A stretch of 64,000 nt of DNA from NCBI GenBank assembly GCA_937901965.1, contig CALGSW010000002.1, forward strand, positions 62,001 through 126,000, written 5' to 3'. Shown here one piece after another: positions 34,161 to 41,817 of the stretch. The notes beneath the pieces were generated by a model. That model worked only from the letters and a program-made list of their open reading frames with translations. It did no database searches and had not been told where the DNA came from. The stretch's first letter is position 1. Every line of letters starts with the position of its first letter. Position numbers and translations under genes: made by a program. Source of the DNA: an uncultured Bacteroidota bacterium (GTDB lineage Bacteria > Bacteroidota > Bacteroidia > Bacteroidales > UBA932).

Positions 34161-35860
34161 ATTTTCTGTGTAGCTGTCTTTTCAAACTGTTGAGGAGTGT
34201 CCTTGATTAATGAAATCTTTGAGAATTTATTTACTCTGGAATTAACATACTCAGATACTTCTTTTTTAAGTTGTTCCATTTTCTCATTAAAGATTCTTAC
34301 GGCTTCATCCTTGGTGTCTTCGTATGTGTGTACAAGCATATCCTTCTTTTCATAATACATCGCCAGGGCCTCATCTTTCATCTCATTTAAGGCTTTAATC
34401 TTATCAGGATTAAAGTGAACCAAAGCAATTAATTTCCCCTTGTAGGTTGTAACTACAGATTCTGAAACCATAGGATGAGCATTAATTACAGACTCAATCT
34501 CTTCTGGGTAAATATTCTCTCCGCTTGGGCCAAGAATCATATTTGACAGCCTTCCCTTAATAAACAATCTGCCTGTCTTGTCAATGATTCCAAGGTCTTT
34601 TGTCCTGAAGTAACCATCTTCTGTAAATGCTTGTTCTGTAGCTTCATGATTTTTGTAGTATCCCATCATAATGTTTGGACCCTTGGCCACTATCTCACCT
34701 TCACCATTTTCTGGATTAGGATTATCCACCCTCAAGGTAACTCCGTGAACAGCAGGACCAGTTGACTGCCATTTAACCCATTTCCCTACGGCTCCAGCCA
34801 GAAGTGGCGCACACTCTGTAAGTCCGTAGCCTATTGCGTAAGGGAATTTTGCCTCCAGTAGAAATCTTTCTACCGTACCATCAAGTTTTGCTCCTCCAAT
34901 ACCAAAGAACCTTATTCTGCCACCGAATGTCTTCATTAGTTTTTTACCGGCAACCCTGTGTAGAATTTTTCTTCCTGTGTTAGTCCCATATATTGACCTC
35001 ATTAATGGGGAAGATGTGAACTTGGGCAATACACTGTTTCTGTATATCTTTTCAATAATTAGGGGTACACTCAGCATGGTTGTAGGCCTGGTCTTTGAAA
35101 GTGCCTGAACCAGAAGGGTGGGGGTAGGTGCTTTTTCCATATAGAAAACCGAAGATCCACTCATCATAGGCAGCATCATACTCAGGCTGTTTTCCATTGT
35201 GTGCGAAAGAGGAAGAACAGAGAGCCAAACATCCCATTCAAAGCTGGGCCTCAGTTTTGCTGCAGCATACAGGTGCGTACATAGATTCCTGTGACTTAAC
35301 ATTACACCCTTTGAACTTCCGGTAGTTCCCGATGTATATATTATTGAGGCGAGCTCCTCTCTTTCAGGAGATGCAGTTGATAAAAGCGACTCTCCTGAGG
35401 TTGATTTAACAACTTCCAGAGAGTCCATATTTATTACAACTTTAAGTTTAGCCATTCTCCCAGGGGAGATCTTTGAAGCTAATCGGCTTGAAACAATAAG
35501 TGCTTCACTTTCTGAATGCTCAATTATATTCTCTACCTCTGCTTCAGAGAAATCCGGCAGTATAGGTACTGCTATGCGGTTAAATGCAACAGCTGCAAAA
35601 TATGCAACAGGCCAGTTGGGCATATTCTGCCCCAGGATTGCAACCTTGCCTCTGTCTCCAACTCCAGATTGAAGTAAAAGTTGATTAACCTTTATTGTCT
35701 GATTGCCAAATTCTTTATAAGTGTAATTAAGGCCGTCAATATACGCGAATGCTTTATTGTCTTTGTATCTATCTATACTATAGTTAAATAAGTCTTCCAG
35801 AGTGCTAAATTCCCTTGTCTTCTCCATCTGCTTTTTTAATGTTCGGGTGTAATGCAACAA
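34133..35860 (-). CDS. Long-chain acyl-CoA synthetase (AMP-binding)
   Basis: Adenylate-forming enzyme that activates fatty acids. The 575 residues contain the P-loop-like motif SIIYTSGTTGSSKGVMLSHR, YGLTECAPLLAGAVG and YFRTKDLGIIDKTGRLFIKG. The C-terminal domain holds an insertion rich in Glu, Lys and Met (about 480-545) predicted as coiled coil, and ends with the catalytic Lys in QFEKTATQKIKRYL. It lies three bases after an acyltransferase gene; both suggest phospholipid remodelling. The first ATG is at 35860; an internal one at 35827 (MEKTREFSTLEDL) is equally likely. Confidence 0.9.
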   Translation of the reverse strand: MLHYTRTLKKQMEKTREFSTLEDLFNYSIDRYKDNKAFAYIDGLNYTYKEFGNQTIKVNQLLLQSGVGDRGKVAILGQNMPNWPVAYFAAVAFNRIAVPILPDFSEAEVENIIEHSESEALIVSSRLASKISPGRMAKLKVVINMDSLEVVKSTSGESLLSTASPEREELASIIYTSGTTGSSKGVMLSHRNLCTHLYAAAKLRPSFEWDVWLSVLPLSHTMENSLSMMLPMMSGSSVFYMEKAPTPTLLVQALSKTRPTTMLSVPLIIEKIYRNSVLPKFTSSPLMRSIYGTNTGRKILHRVAGKKLMKTFGGRIRFFGIGGAKLDGTVERFLLEAKFPYAIGYGLTECAPLLAGAVGKWVKWQSTGPAVHGVTLRVDNPNPENGEGEIVAKGPNIMMGYYKNHEATEQAFTEDGYFRTKDLGIIDKTGRLFIKGRLSNMILGPSGENIYPEEIESVINAHPMVSESVVTTYKGKLIALVHFNPDKIKALNEMKDEALAMYYEKKDMLVHTYEDTKDEAVRIFNEKMEQLKKEVSEYVNSRVNKFSKISLIKDTPQQFEKTATQKIKRYLYTKK

Positions 35861-35863
35861 TAA

Positions 35864-36427
35864 TCATTCCAAATCATTTCCTACTGAAAACTTTTTTGGG
35901 TATTTGCCTTCAACTCCTTTATCTTTATACCATTGACGAATCCTCTTGAGATCACCCTGAACATCGTCTGTAAGTTCAAACTTAACACCTCTTCCCACCT
36001 CTCTCTTTTTCCAGTCAAAGTAACCAAGATAGACCGGTACATTTGCTGCCTTGGCAATTGTGTGAAATCCTGTTTTCCATCTGTCTGTTGCGCTTCTTGT
36101 ACCCTCCGGGGCAATTGCAAGGTGAAGCACATCTCTTTTCTGAAACTCCTTAATAACTTGCAAAACCAGGTTTGCACCCTTCCCGTGTTTTACCGGAATA
36201 CCACCCATTGCCCTTAGAATTTTGCCAAAAGGCCACCTGAAAAAACTATCTTTAACCATAACGTATGCTACATGGCCTTCAGAGTTATAGTAAAGAAATG
36301 AGATAATAAAATCCCAGACAGATGTGTGTGGAACACCCAGGATAATACATTTTGGTTCTGGCACCGGGGGTTCCATAACTCTCCATCCCATCCATTTAAG
36401 TAAAAGTTTGTAAAATTTTTGCATCAC
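35864..36427 (-). CDS. Acyltransferase (PlsC-like)
   Basis: Glycerophospholipid acyltransferase family protein of 187 residues with motif I HTSVWDF (HxxxxD), motif III IAPEGTRSATDRW and proline-rich GIPVKHGKG. It is shorter than E. coli PlsC and has no clear membrane helix. It sits between CoADR and the acyl-CoA synthetase with 3-base gaps, so the four genes from 38492 down to 34133 form one operon. Confidence 0.88.
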   Translation of the reverse strand: MMQKFYKLLLKWMGWRVMEPPVPEPKCIILGVPHTSVWDFIISFLYYNSEGHVAYVMVKDSFFRWPFGKILRAMGGIPVKHGKGANLVLQVIKEFQKRDVLHLAIAPEGTRSATDRWKTGFHTIAKAANVPVYLGYFDWKKREVGRGVKFELTDDVQGDLKRIRQWYKDKGVEGKYPKKFSVGNDLE

Positions 36428-36430
36428 TAT

Positions 36431-38137
36431 TTATTCTATCTGATCGCCAGAGGTTATTTTAACTGAAAAATACTGGAAAGCCGAAGGCTGTCCTGTTGCA
36501 ACAGAATATGTCTTATATCCGCCGGACAGGTTAAAGACTTTTCTGAAGCCGTTCTGAGTAAGGATTCTTGTTGCAAGATAACCGCGAAGACCTACAGCAC
36601 AGTAAACAATAATTCTTTTATCGGAAGGGATTTCGTCAAGTCTTAGTCTCAATTCATCAACGGGAATGTTTACAGACCCGGGTATAGAGGCAAATCTGTT
36701 CTCCTCAGAAGTTCTTACATCAAGGAGAAGGTCTTTTTTAATATCAATTTTCTCAATCTCTCTCCAAGTCACCACATTTACTCTCTTACTTAGAATATTA
36801 TCTGCAACAAATCCGGCCATATTTACAGGATCCTTAGCAGAAGAAAAAGGAGGTGCATATGCATGTTCAAGCTCCATTAAGTTGTAAATTGTTCCTCCAC
36901 ATCTGATAACAGAGGCAAACATCTCAACTCTTTTGTCAACACCCTCAAAGCCTACAACCTGTGCTCCCAAAAGTTTTCCGTTATCCGGTGCGAAGGATAT
37001 TTTAACAGATAGTGGCAATGCATTAGGATAATACCCTGCATGTGAAGCAGAGTGTGTATAGGAGTCAATATGAGGGATTCTCTCTCTCTCCAGCCATTTG
37101 CCGCTCATTCCGGCAGAAGCAACGGTGAGGTCAAAAACTTTTGCAATACCTGTTCCAATTGAGCCTGTATAGGTTGATACGTTACCCAGAATCATGTTAT
37201 CGGCAGCTATTCTTCCCATTTTATTTGCAGGGCCTGCGAGAGGAATTAGTGCCGGCCTGCCGCTTACAAGATGAGTAACCTCAACGGCATCACCAAGAGC
37301 ATAAATATTGGGGTCAGATGTCTGCAAAAACTGATTAACCTTGATTCCTCCTGTTGAACCAAGTTCAAGGCCCGCTGCCTTTGCAAGAGAGGAATCGGGT
37401 TTTACACCAATGCTCCATATCACCATATCGGCAAAGATGCTCTTCTCCCCTTTAAGTACTGCCTCTACGTAAGCACCGCTTGTTTTGAACTCCTCTACAC
37501 TTTTGCCCAGATGAAGTCTTACCCCTTTTGCCTTAAGTTCAAGGTGAACAATTGAGGCCATTGAGAAATCAAGGTGAGACATTACCTGCGGGGCCATCTC
37601 TACCAGATCAACCTTTATTCCAAGATGCCTTAGATTTTCAGCCATCTCCAGGCCTATAAAACCGCCGCCAACTACTATTGCGCTTCTTACGCTGTTACTT
37701 TTGATGTACTCTTTTATTCTGTCCGTGTCCGGTACATTTCGTAAAGTGAATATACATTTATTGTTAATCCCCGGAACAGGTGGCTTAAGTGGTTCTGCAC
37801 CCGGCGACATCACCAGTTTGTCATAACTTTCACTATAAATCTCTCCGCTTGAAAGGTCCTTTACTTCAACTCTCTTTGCCACTCTGTCAATTGATAAGAC
37901 TTCACTTTTTAGTCTGATATCAATTTCGTATCTGCTTGTTATTCCCTGCGCAGTCTGAACAAAGAGCTGCTCTCTTTCCGGGATTATATTGCCAATATAA
38001 TATGGAAGTCCGCAGTTTGCATAAGAGACATACTCCCCCTTCTCAAAAAGAATAATCTCTGCCTTTTCGTCCATTCTCCTCAATCTTGCCGCTACGGTAG
38101 CACCTCCTGCCACTCCGCCAATAATTAAATACTTCAT
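36431..38137 (-). CDS. CoA-disulfide reductase / persulfide reductase with rhodanese domain
   Basis: FAD-dependent pyridine nucleotide-disulfide oxidoreductase fused to a rhodanese domain. N-terminal FAD motif LIIGGVAGGATVAARLRR, single active-site Cys42 in YANCGLPYY (the CoADR type), NAD motif AIVVGGGFIGLEMAENL, a dimerisation domain, and a rhodanese domain from ~470 with Cys513 in VYCAVGLRGYLA. Biochemically studied relatives reduce CoA disulfide, CoA persulfide or polysulfide with NAD(P)H. It directly follows a MarR-like regulator (4-base gap) and faces a thioredoxin operon. Confidence 0.92.
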   Translation of the reverse strand: MKYLIIGGVAGGATVAARLRRMDEKAEIILFEKGEYVSYANCGLPYYIGNIIPEREQLFVQTAQGITSRYEIDIRLKSEVLSIDRVAKRVEVKDLSSGEIYSESYDKLVMSPGAEPLKPPVPGINNKCIFTLRNVPDTDRIKEYIKSNSVRSAIVVGGGFIGLEMAENLRHLGIKVDLVEMAPQVMSHLDFSMASIVHLELKAKGVRLHLGKSVEEFKTSGAYVEAVLKGEKSIFADMVIWSIGVKPDSSLAKAAGLELGSTGGIKVNQFLQTSDPNIYALGDAVEVTHLVSGRPALIPLAGPANKMGRIAADNMILGNVSTYTGSIGTGIAKVFDLTVASAGMSGKWLERERIPHIDSYTHSASHAGYYPNALPLSVKISFAPDNGKLLGAQVVGFEGVDKRVEMFASVIRCGGTIYNLMELEHAYAPPFSSAKDPVNMAGFVADNILSKRVNVVTWREIEKIDIKKDLLLDVRTSEENRFASIPGSVNIPVDELRLRLDEIPSDKRIIVYCAVGLRGYLATRILTQNGFRKVFNLSGGYKTYSVATGQPSAFQYFSVKITSGDQIE

Positions 38138-38141
38138 CTGT

Positions 38142-38492
38142 TTATTTTAACATATTTTGCAGCTCAATACCTATCTGGAGTTTCTTGCCATTCATCTCCG
38201 CCAATTTCAATTTACCCGATTCTGTCAAGGTAAAGATCATCTGTCTTTTATCCTCTTTACCCATATTACGCATAATATAACCTTTCTGCTCTGTGGTATT
38301 GATAATCCTTGATCCCCTGGAGCTGGAGAGACCTATAAACTCGCATATCTCATGGGCACTCTTAGGCACCTCGTCTTTAAGAGAACAAAGAAGCATCGCC
38401 TCATTGATTGTTATCTCGTTATTAGCCTGGAACTCTCTTTCAAAAATGTAGAGAGTCCTGTACAGATCTTTGATTTTACAAATCTCTTCCAT
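38142..38492 (-). CDS. MarR-like winged-helix regulator (paralogue 1)
   Basis: Winged-helix DNA-binding protein of 116 residues. The helix-turn-helix runs through SAHEICEFIGLSSSRGSRII and the wing carries the family signature GKEDKRQMIFTLTESGK. It has Cys at about 5, 26 and 43, which might sense oxidants or sulfur species. It is 40-odd percent similar to the regulator at 39111-39467. It is the first gene of the CoADR operon and divergent from thioredoxin, the common position of a local repressor. Confidence 0.85.
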   Translation of the reverse strand: MEEICKIKDLYRTLYIFEREFQANNEITINEAMLLCSLKDEVPKSAHEICEFIGLSSSRGSRIINTTEQKGYIMRNMGKEDKRQMIFTLTESGKLKLAEMNGKKLQIGIELQNMLK

Positions 38493-38556
38493 AAATATTG
38501 GCTGTTTTAAATAATCTTACAAAATAATATAATTTTTAGAGATTAAACAAAAAAAT

Positions 38557-38573
38557 AATTTCCATTGGAAATT
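38557..38573. promoter_or_regulatory. Perfect palindrome overlapping the -33 box: candidate MarR operator
   Basis: AATTTCCA-T-TGGAAATT, eight bases on each side of one central base. It overlaps the TTTG -33 box (38572-38575) of the thioredoxin promoter by two bases and lies ~30 bases upstream of a near-match promoter for the divergent MarR gene. Size and symmetry fit MarR-family operators. Confidence 0.6.
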
Positions 38574-38602
38574 TGTTATATTAGAAAATATATTTATTTT
38601 TG
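38572..38602 (+). promoter_or_regulatory. Promoter of the thioredoxin operon, TTTG-N19-TATTTTTG
   Basis: -33 box TTTG at 38572-38575 and -7 box TATTTTTG at 38595-38602 with the ideal 19-base spacer, 23 bases before the ATG at 38626. Confidence 0.8.
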
Positions 38603-38625
38603 CATGGCAATTAATTTTAATAAAT

Positions 38626-39114
38626 ATGAAACTTAAAAGTATATCAATATTACTGCTGATTTTTACAATGACACTTCCTGCCTGCGGTTCAGGTAAAGGA
38701 GGAGGAGAGGTGTCTGCAAATTCAGAAACACCGGCCTCTTCAAAGGCTAAGGTTAAAACAATTAAACTTACTAAGGCTGAATTTCTTAAAAGAGTTGTAA
38801 ATTACGAAGGGAATACAAATGAGTGGAAGTACCTTGGTGACAAGCCGGCAATAATTGACTTCTATGCAGACTGGTGCGGGCCTTGCAGGTCTCTTGCTCC
38901 TGTTCTGGAGCAACTTGCATCAGAATATGAGGGAGATATTTATATTTATAAGGTGGATACTGAAGTTGAACGTGAACTGGCATCTGCATTTGCAATAAGA
39001 AGTATACCAACAATGGTATTTATCCCAATGGGTGAAGATCCACAGGTGGCTCAGGGAGCACTTCCCAAAAATGTCATCAAAAAGGCCATTGAAAAGACAC
39101 TTTTAAAGAGATGA
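38626..39114 (+). CDS. Thioredoxin-fold lipoprotein
   Basis: Thioredoxin of 162 residues with a lipoprotein signal (lipobox TLPAC, Cys20), a Ser/Ala-rich linker and a full thioredoxin domain with WCGPC (Cys84 and Cys87) and the cis-Pro loop (RSIPTMVFI). It should act in the periplasm, attached to a membrane. It is the first gene of an operon with MarR, DUF302 and DoxX, and its stop overlaps the next start (ATGA). The classical reducing active site suggests a reductase role rather than disulfide formation. Confidence 0.93.
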   Translation: MKLKSISILLLIFTMTLPACGSGKGGGEVSANSETPASSKAKVKTIKLTKAEFLKRVVNYEGNTNEWKYLGDKPAIIDFYADWCGPCRSLAPVLEQLASEYEGDIYIYKVDTEVERELASAFAIRSIPTMVFIPMGEDPQVAQGALPKNVIKKAIEKTLLKR

Positions 39115-39467
39115 AAAAGCTTTGCGCCATAAGAGATATTCTCAGGTCACTATCTGATTATGAAAATAAATTTCACAACGAACACTCAATTTGCCTGAAC
39201 GAAGGAATGGTTCTTTGCTGTCTAAAGGAGAAAAGACTATCTTCAGGAGAGATTGCTGAAGAGATAAACCTCACCTGTTCAAATACTTCTAAGCTACTCC
39301 GCTCGGTTGAGGAGAAAAATCTTATAACCAGGGTTCTTGGAAAAAAAGATAAGAGACAGATGTATTTTGAACTTACAGAAAGTGGCAAGGAGAAGTTGGC
39401 AGAAATTGAAAATGACGAAATCCTTTTGGTTGAGCCTCTGAGCTCAATAATTAAAAATTTAATTTGA
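39111..39467 (+). CDS. MarR-like winged-helix regulator (paralogue 2)
   Basis: 118 residues, closely similar in plan to the regulator at 38142-38492: helix-turn-helix SSGEIAEEINLTCSNTSKLL and wing GKKDKRQMYFELTESGKEKL. Cysteines lie at about 5, 31, 32 and 51. The two probably arose by duplication and now sit on both sides of the shared control region, one in each operon. Whether they form heterodimers or compete for the palindrome at 38557 is open. Confidence 0.85.
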   Translation: MKKLCAIRDILRSLSDYENKFHNEHSICLNEGMVLCCLKEKRLSSGEIAEEINLTCSNTSKLLRSVEEKNLITRVLGKKDKRQMYFELTESGKEKLAEIENDEILLVEPLSSIIKNLI

Positions 39468-39471
39468 AATC

Positions 39472-39864
39472 ATGGAAATGTTTATAAAAAATGAGAGTCA
39501 GTTTAATCTGCAAGAAACACTAGTTATGCTTGAAAAGGCTCTTCTTGAAGGAAACTGGAAAATTATGCATACACATCAACTGCATCAGTCGCTTAAAAAT
39601 CACGGGTTTGAAGTGCTGCCTGCAGTTGTGATGGAGGTGTGTCGCCCGGATTATTCTGTTAAAATACTATCGTTGGATAATGAGAGAGTTTTTTCATCCC
39701 TTATGCCATGCAGAATTTCGCTGTATAATACATCAGACGGAAAAACATGGATATCCAGAATGAACTCAGGAGCAATGGCCAGAGAAGCAGGTGGAGTTAC
39801 AGAAGAGGTTATGACAAAGGCCTTTAATGAGATTGAAACAATACTGGCCCCCATTATAAAATAA
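39472..39864 (+). CDS. DUF302 domain protein
   Basis: Protein of 130 residues with the two DUF302 signatures: VVMEVCRPDYSVKILSLDNE and SSLMPCRISLYNTSDGKTWI. The N-terminal half is a helix (LQETLVMLEKALLEGNWKI). The domain is associated with redox and sulfur gene clusters, but its biochemical role is unknown. Four bases separate it from the MarR gene and none from doxX, so it belongs to the thioredoxin operon. Confidence 0.88.
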   Translation: MEMFIKNESQFNLQETLVMLEKALLEGNWKIMHTHQLHQSLKNHGFEVLPAVVMEVCRPDYSVKILSLDNERVFSSLMPCRISLYNTSDGKTWISRMNSGAMAREAGGVTEEVMTKAFNEIETILAPIIK

Positions 39865-40296
39865 ATGATTAAAAAAATGAAAAAATTTTTGTTTTACGGA
39901 GCTCCGGCAAAAGATGGCGTTGGCTCTTTCGGCCTGCTTATTCTAAGAGTAGCAGCAGGGCTTATGATGATGACTCATGGCTGGTCAAAGATTCAAAATT
40001 TTGAGGGAATGGTTCAGAGCGGATTTGACCCTATAGGTATGGGTGCGACCCTTTCTGTTATTTTGCTGATAGGGGCTGAATTCCTTGCTTCAATCTTTAT
40101 TGTATTGGGACTTCTTACAAGACTCTCTGCAATTCCGCTTATTGTTGCCATGAGTGTTGCTGCTTTTGTTGCACATGCTTCTGACCCGTTGCAGGTTAAG
40201 GAGCTTTCTCTGTTGTATCTTGCAGTTTTTGCAACTATTTTTATTACAGGTGCCGGAAGATATTCACTGGACACACTCCTTTTCAACAAGAAATAG
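39865..40296 (+). CDS. DoxX-family membrane protein
   Basis: Inner-membrane protein of 143 residues with four predicted helices (GLLILRVAAGLMMMTHGW, TLSVILLIGAEFLASIFIVL, IPLIVAMSVAAFVAH, LSLLYLAVFATIFIT). DoxX proteins belong to quinol-linked or thiol-linked redox complexes; in mycobacteria DoxX joins a sulfurtransferase and superoxide dismutase. It is the last gene of the operon and is followed by a strong terminator. An alternative start is 12 bases downstream (MKKFLFYGAP). Confidence 0.9.
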   Translation: MIKKMKKFLFYGAPAKDGVGSFGLLILRVAAGLMMMTHGWSKIQNFEGMVQSGFDPIGMGATLSVILLIGAEFLASIFIVLGLLTRLSAIPLIVAMSVAAFVAHASDPLQVKELSLLYLAVFATIFITGAGRYSLDTLLFNKK

Positions 40297-40302
40297 AGAT
40301 AA

Positions 40303-40335
40303 AAATGAAGAGTGGACTAAATCCACTCTTCATTT
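40303..40335. terminator. Bidirectional terminator, doxX / iron-sulfur protein
   Basis: Perfect 14-bp stem AAATGAAGAGTGGA (40303-40316) / reverse complement (40322-40335) around a 5-base loop. The stop codon of the minus-strand gene lies in the loop, so its last four codons form one arm. A-rich on the left and T/A-rich on the right. Confidence 0.8.
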
Positions 40336-41222
40336 AAAATATCACCTTTTACAGACATAACTATAACTTTGAGGGGTATGTTTCTTAACGCAGCCTCTCT
40401 TGCTCTTTTTGCTATCTGAAGCAAACCGCCGCAACAAGGAACCTCCATGATAAGTACTGTTAGAGTGTTAATCTTTGACTGATCTATCATGGCAGTTAAT
40501 TTTTCAACATAACTGTTTAGATTACTGTCCAGTTTTGGACAAGCGATTGCAAGGGTCTTGTTCTTGAGGAAAGTTTGATGAAATGATCCGTGAGTAAACG
40601 ATGAACAATCAGATGCAAGAAGAACATCACTATTCTGGAAATATCCTGCAGATGGATTCAGAAGGTGAAGCTGAACCGGCCATTGCCTTAACTCACTAAC
40701 ATTTCCTGATGGATTAAAAGATATCCCCTTAACAGAAGCCTGTGCAGAGGCTTGGTCTCTGAAATCACGCTCCATTGAACCGGGACATCCGCACGCCATC
40801 CCTTTGCCTTCTGAAGAAACTGGAGTGTGTTGCTCCCTTTTTGGGCTATTTTCAGTTTTCATAATTTGTGTGAGATCTATTGTAAAGTTGTTTTTCCGGC
40901 ACCACTCAACTCCCTGATTAAACCACTCCATCTCTCCATGATTCTTTAAATGCTGAAGGTGTGCAAGAACAACTCTCTCCCCCTTGACATGTATTCTCTG
41001 CATAACTGCATTTTCGTCGTATGGTTCAGTCTCTTTTTCAATAAGTTCAATTGCCCCAACAGGACACTCTCCAATGCAGGCTCCCAGCCCGTCGCAATAG
41101 AGGTCGCTGATCATGACAGCCTTACCATCAATTAACTGCAGAGCCCCCTCATGACATCCCTCAACACAATTCCCACATCCGTTGCAAAGTTCCTCATCTA
41201 TCTTAATAACCGTCCTTTTCAT
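40317..41222 (-). CDS. 4Fe-4S ferredoxin-type protein with Cys-rich C-terminal domain
   Basis: The N-terminal ~60 residues hold two ferredoxin motifs. The first is complete (CNGCGNCVEGC). The second reads CDGLGACIGECP, with Leu where the second Cys is usual, so it may bind a 3-Cys cluster. Later come ACGCPGSMERDF, LLASDCSSFTH, LAIACPKLD and EVPCCGGLLQIA, a pattern common in Bacteroidota and clostridial proteins of unknown electron-transfer role. The ATG at 41222 (MKRTVIKIDEE) fits the promoter box 24 bases upstream; the frame to 41291 is too long. It converges with doxX. Confidence 0.88.
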   Translation of the reverse strand: MKRTVIKIDEELCNGCGNCVEGCHEGALQLIDGKAVMISDLYCDGLGACIGECPVGAIELIEKETEPYDENAVMQRIHVKGERVVLAHLQHLKNHGEMEWFNQGVEWCRKNNFTIDLTQIMKTENSPKREQHTPVSSEGKGMACGCPGSMERDFRDQASAQASVKGISFNPSGNVSELRQWPVQLHLLNPSAGYFQNSDVLLASDCSSFTHGSFHQTFLKNKTLAIACPKLDSNLNSYVEKLTAMIDQSKINTLTVLIMEVPCCGGLLQIAKRAREAALRNIPLKVIVMSVKGDILNEEWI

Positions 41223-41245
41223 ATTTTTTATTATATTTAATGGTG

Positions 41246-41253
41246 CAAAAATA
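41246..41253 (-). promoter_or_regulatory. -7 box TATTTTTG of the iron-sulfur protein gene
   Basis: Exact TAnnTTTG on the minus strand, 23 bases before the ATG at 41222. It supports this start over 41291. Confidence 0.6.
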
Positions 41254-41301
41254 GATAGTCCATTTTGCAAAAAGTGTAATAATTGAAACAATATTTAAAT
41301 A

Positions 41302-41817
41302 ATGAAAAAATATATCTCTCTTCTTCTCTCCTTTTTGGGAATCTCCTGCTCTGCACCCCACCTTGTTCTTGAGACGCAGGAATCTTTTGACCTGAAAAGT
41401 TATATGGGGAAGTGGTATGAAATTGCCCGTCTGCCAAACAGCTTTGAAGAGGGACTTGAGGAAAACACAGCATTCTATGAACTCAGGGAGGATGGCAATG
41501 TTACTGTTATTAATCAGGGGAGATTAATAGATAATAAAAATAGATTCAAAGAGGTAAAGGGTAAGGCCTGGGTTCCGGATCAGAAGGAGCCTTCTAAACT
41601 CAAGGTGAGTTTTTTCTGGCCATTTGCAGGTGATTATTGGGTTCTCAGTGTTGATAAAGATTATACAATTGCTCTGGTGGGTGATCCATCAAGAGAGTAC
41701 CTCTGGATCCTGGCACGTGAAAGGAGGCCGGATCCAAAGGCAGTCAGTGATTTGAAAGCTTACGCTTCAAGCCTTGGATACGCTGTTGAAAATATGATCA
41801 GCAGCCTTGCGGACTAA
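41302..41817 (+). CDS. blc: Outer-membrane lipocalin (Blc type)
   Basis: Bacterial lipocalin of 171 residues with lipobox GISCSA and the lipocalin signature SYMGKWYEIARLPNSFEEG, then VSFFWPFAGDYWVLSVDKDY and YLWILARERRPD. Blc proteins bind lysophospholipids or fatty acids in the outer membrane. The 3' end overlaps the end of the convergent hutU by 51 bases, an unusually long antisense overlap of two well-conserved genes. Confidence 0.93.
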   Translation: MKKYISLLLSFLGISCSAPHLVLETQESFDLKSYMGKWYEIARLPNSFEEGLEENTAFYELREDGNVTVINQGRLIDNKNRFKEVKGKAWVPDQKEPSKLKVSFFWPFAGDYWVLSVDKDYTIALVGDPSREYLWILARERRPDPKAVSDLKAYASSLGYAVENMISSLAD

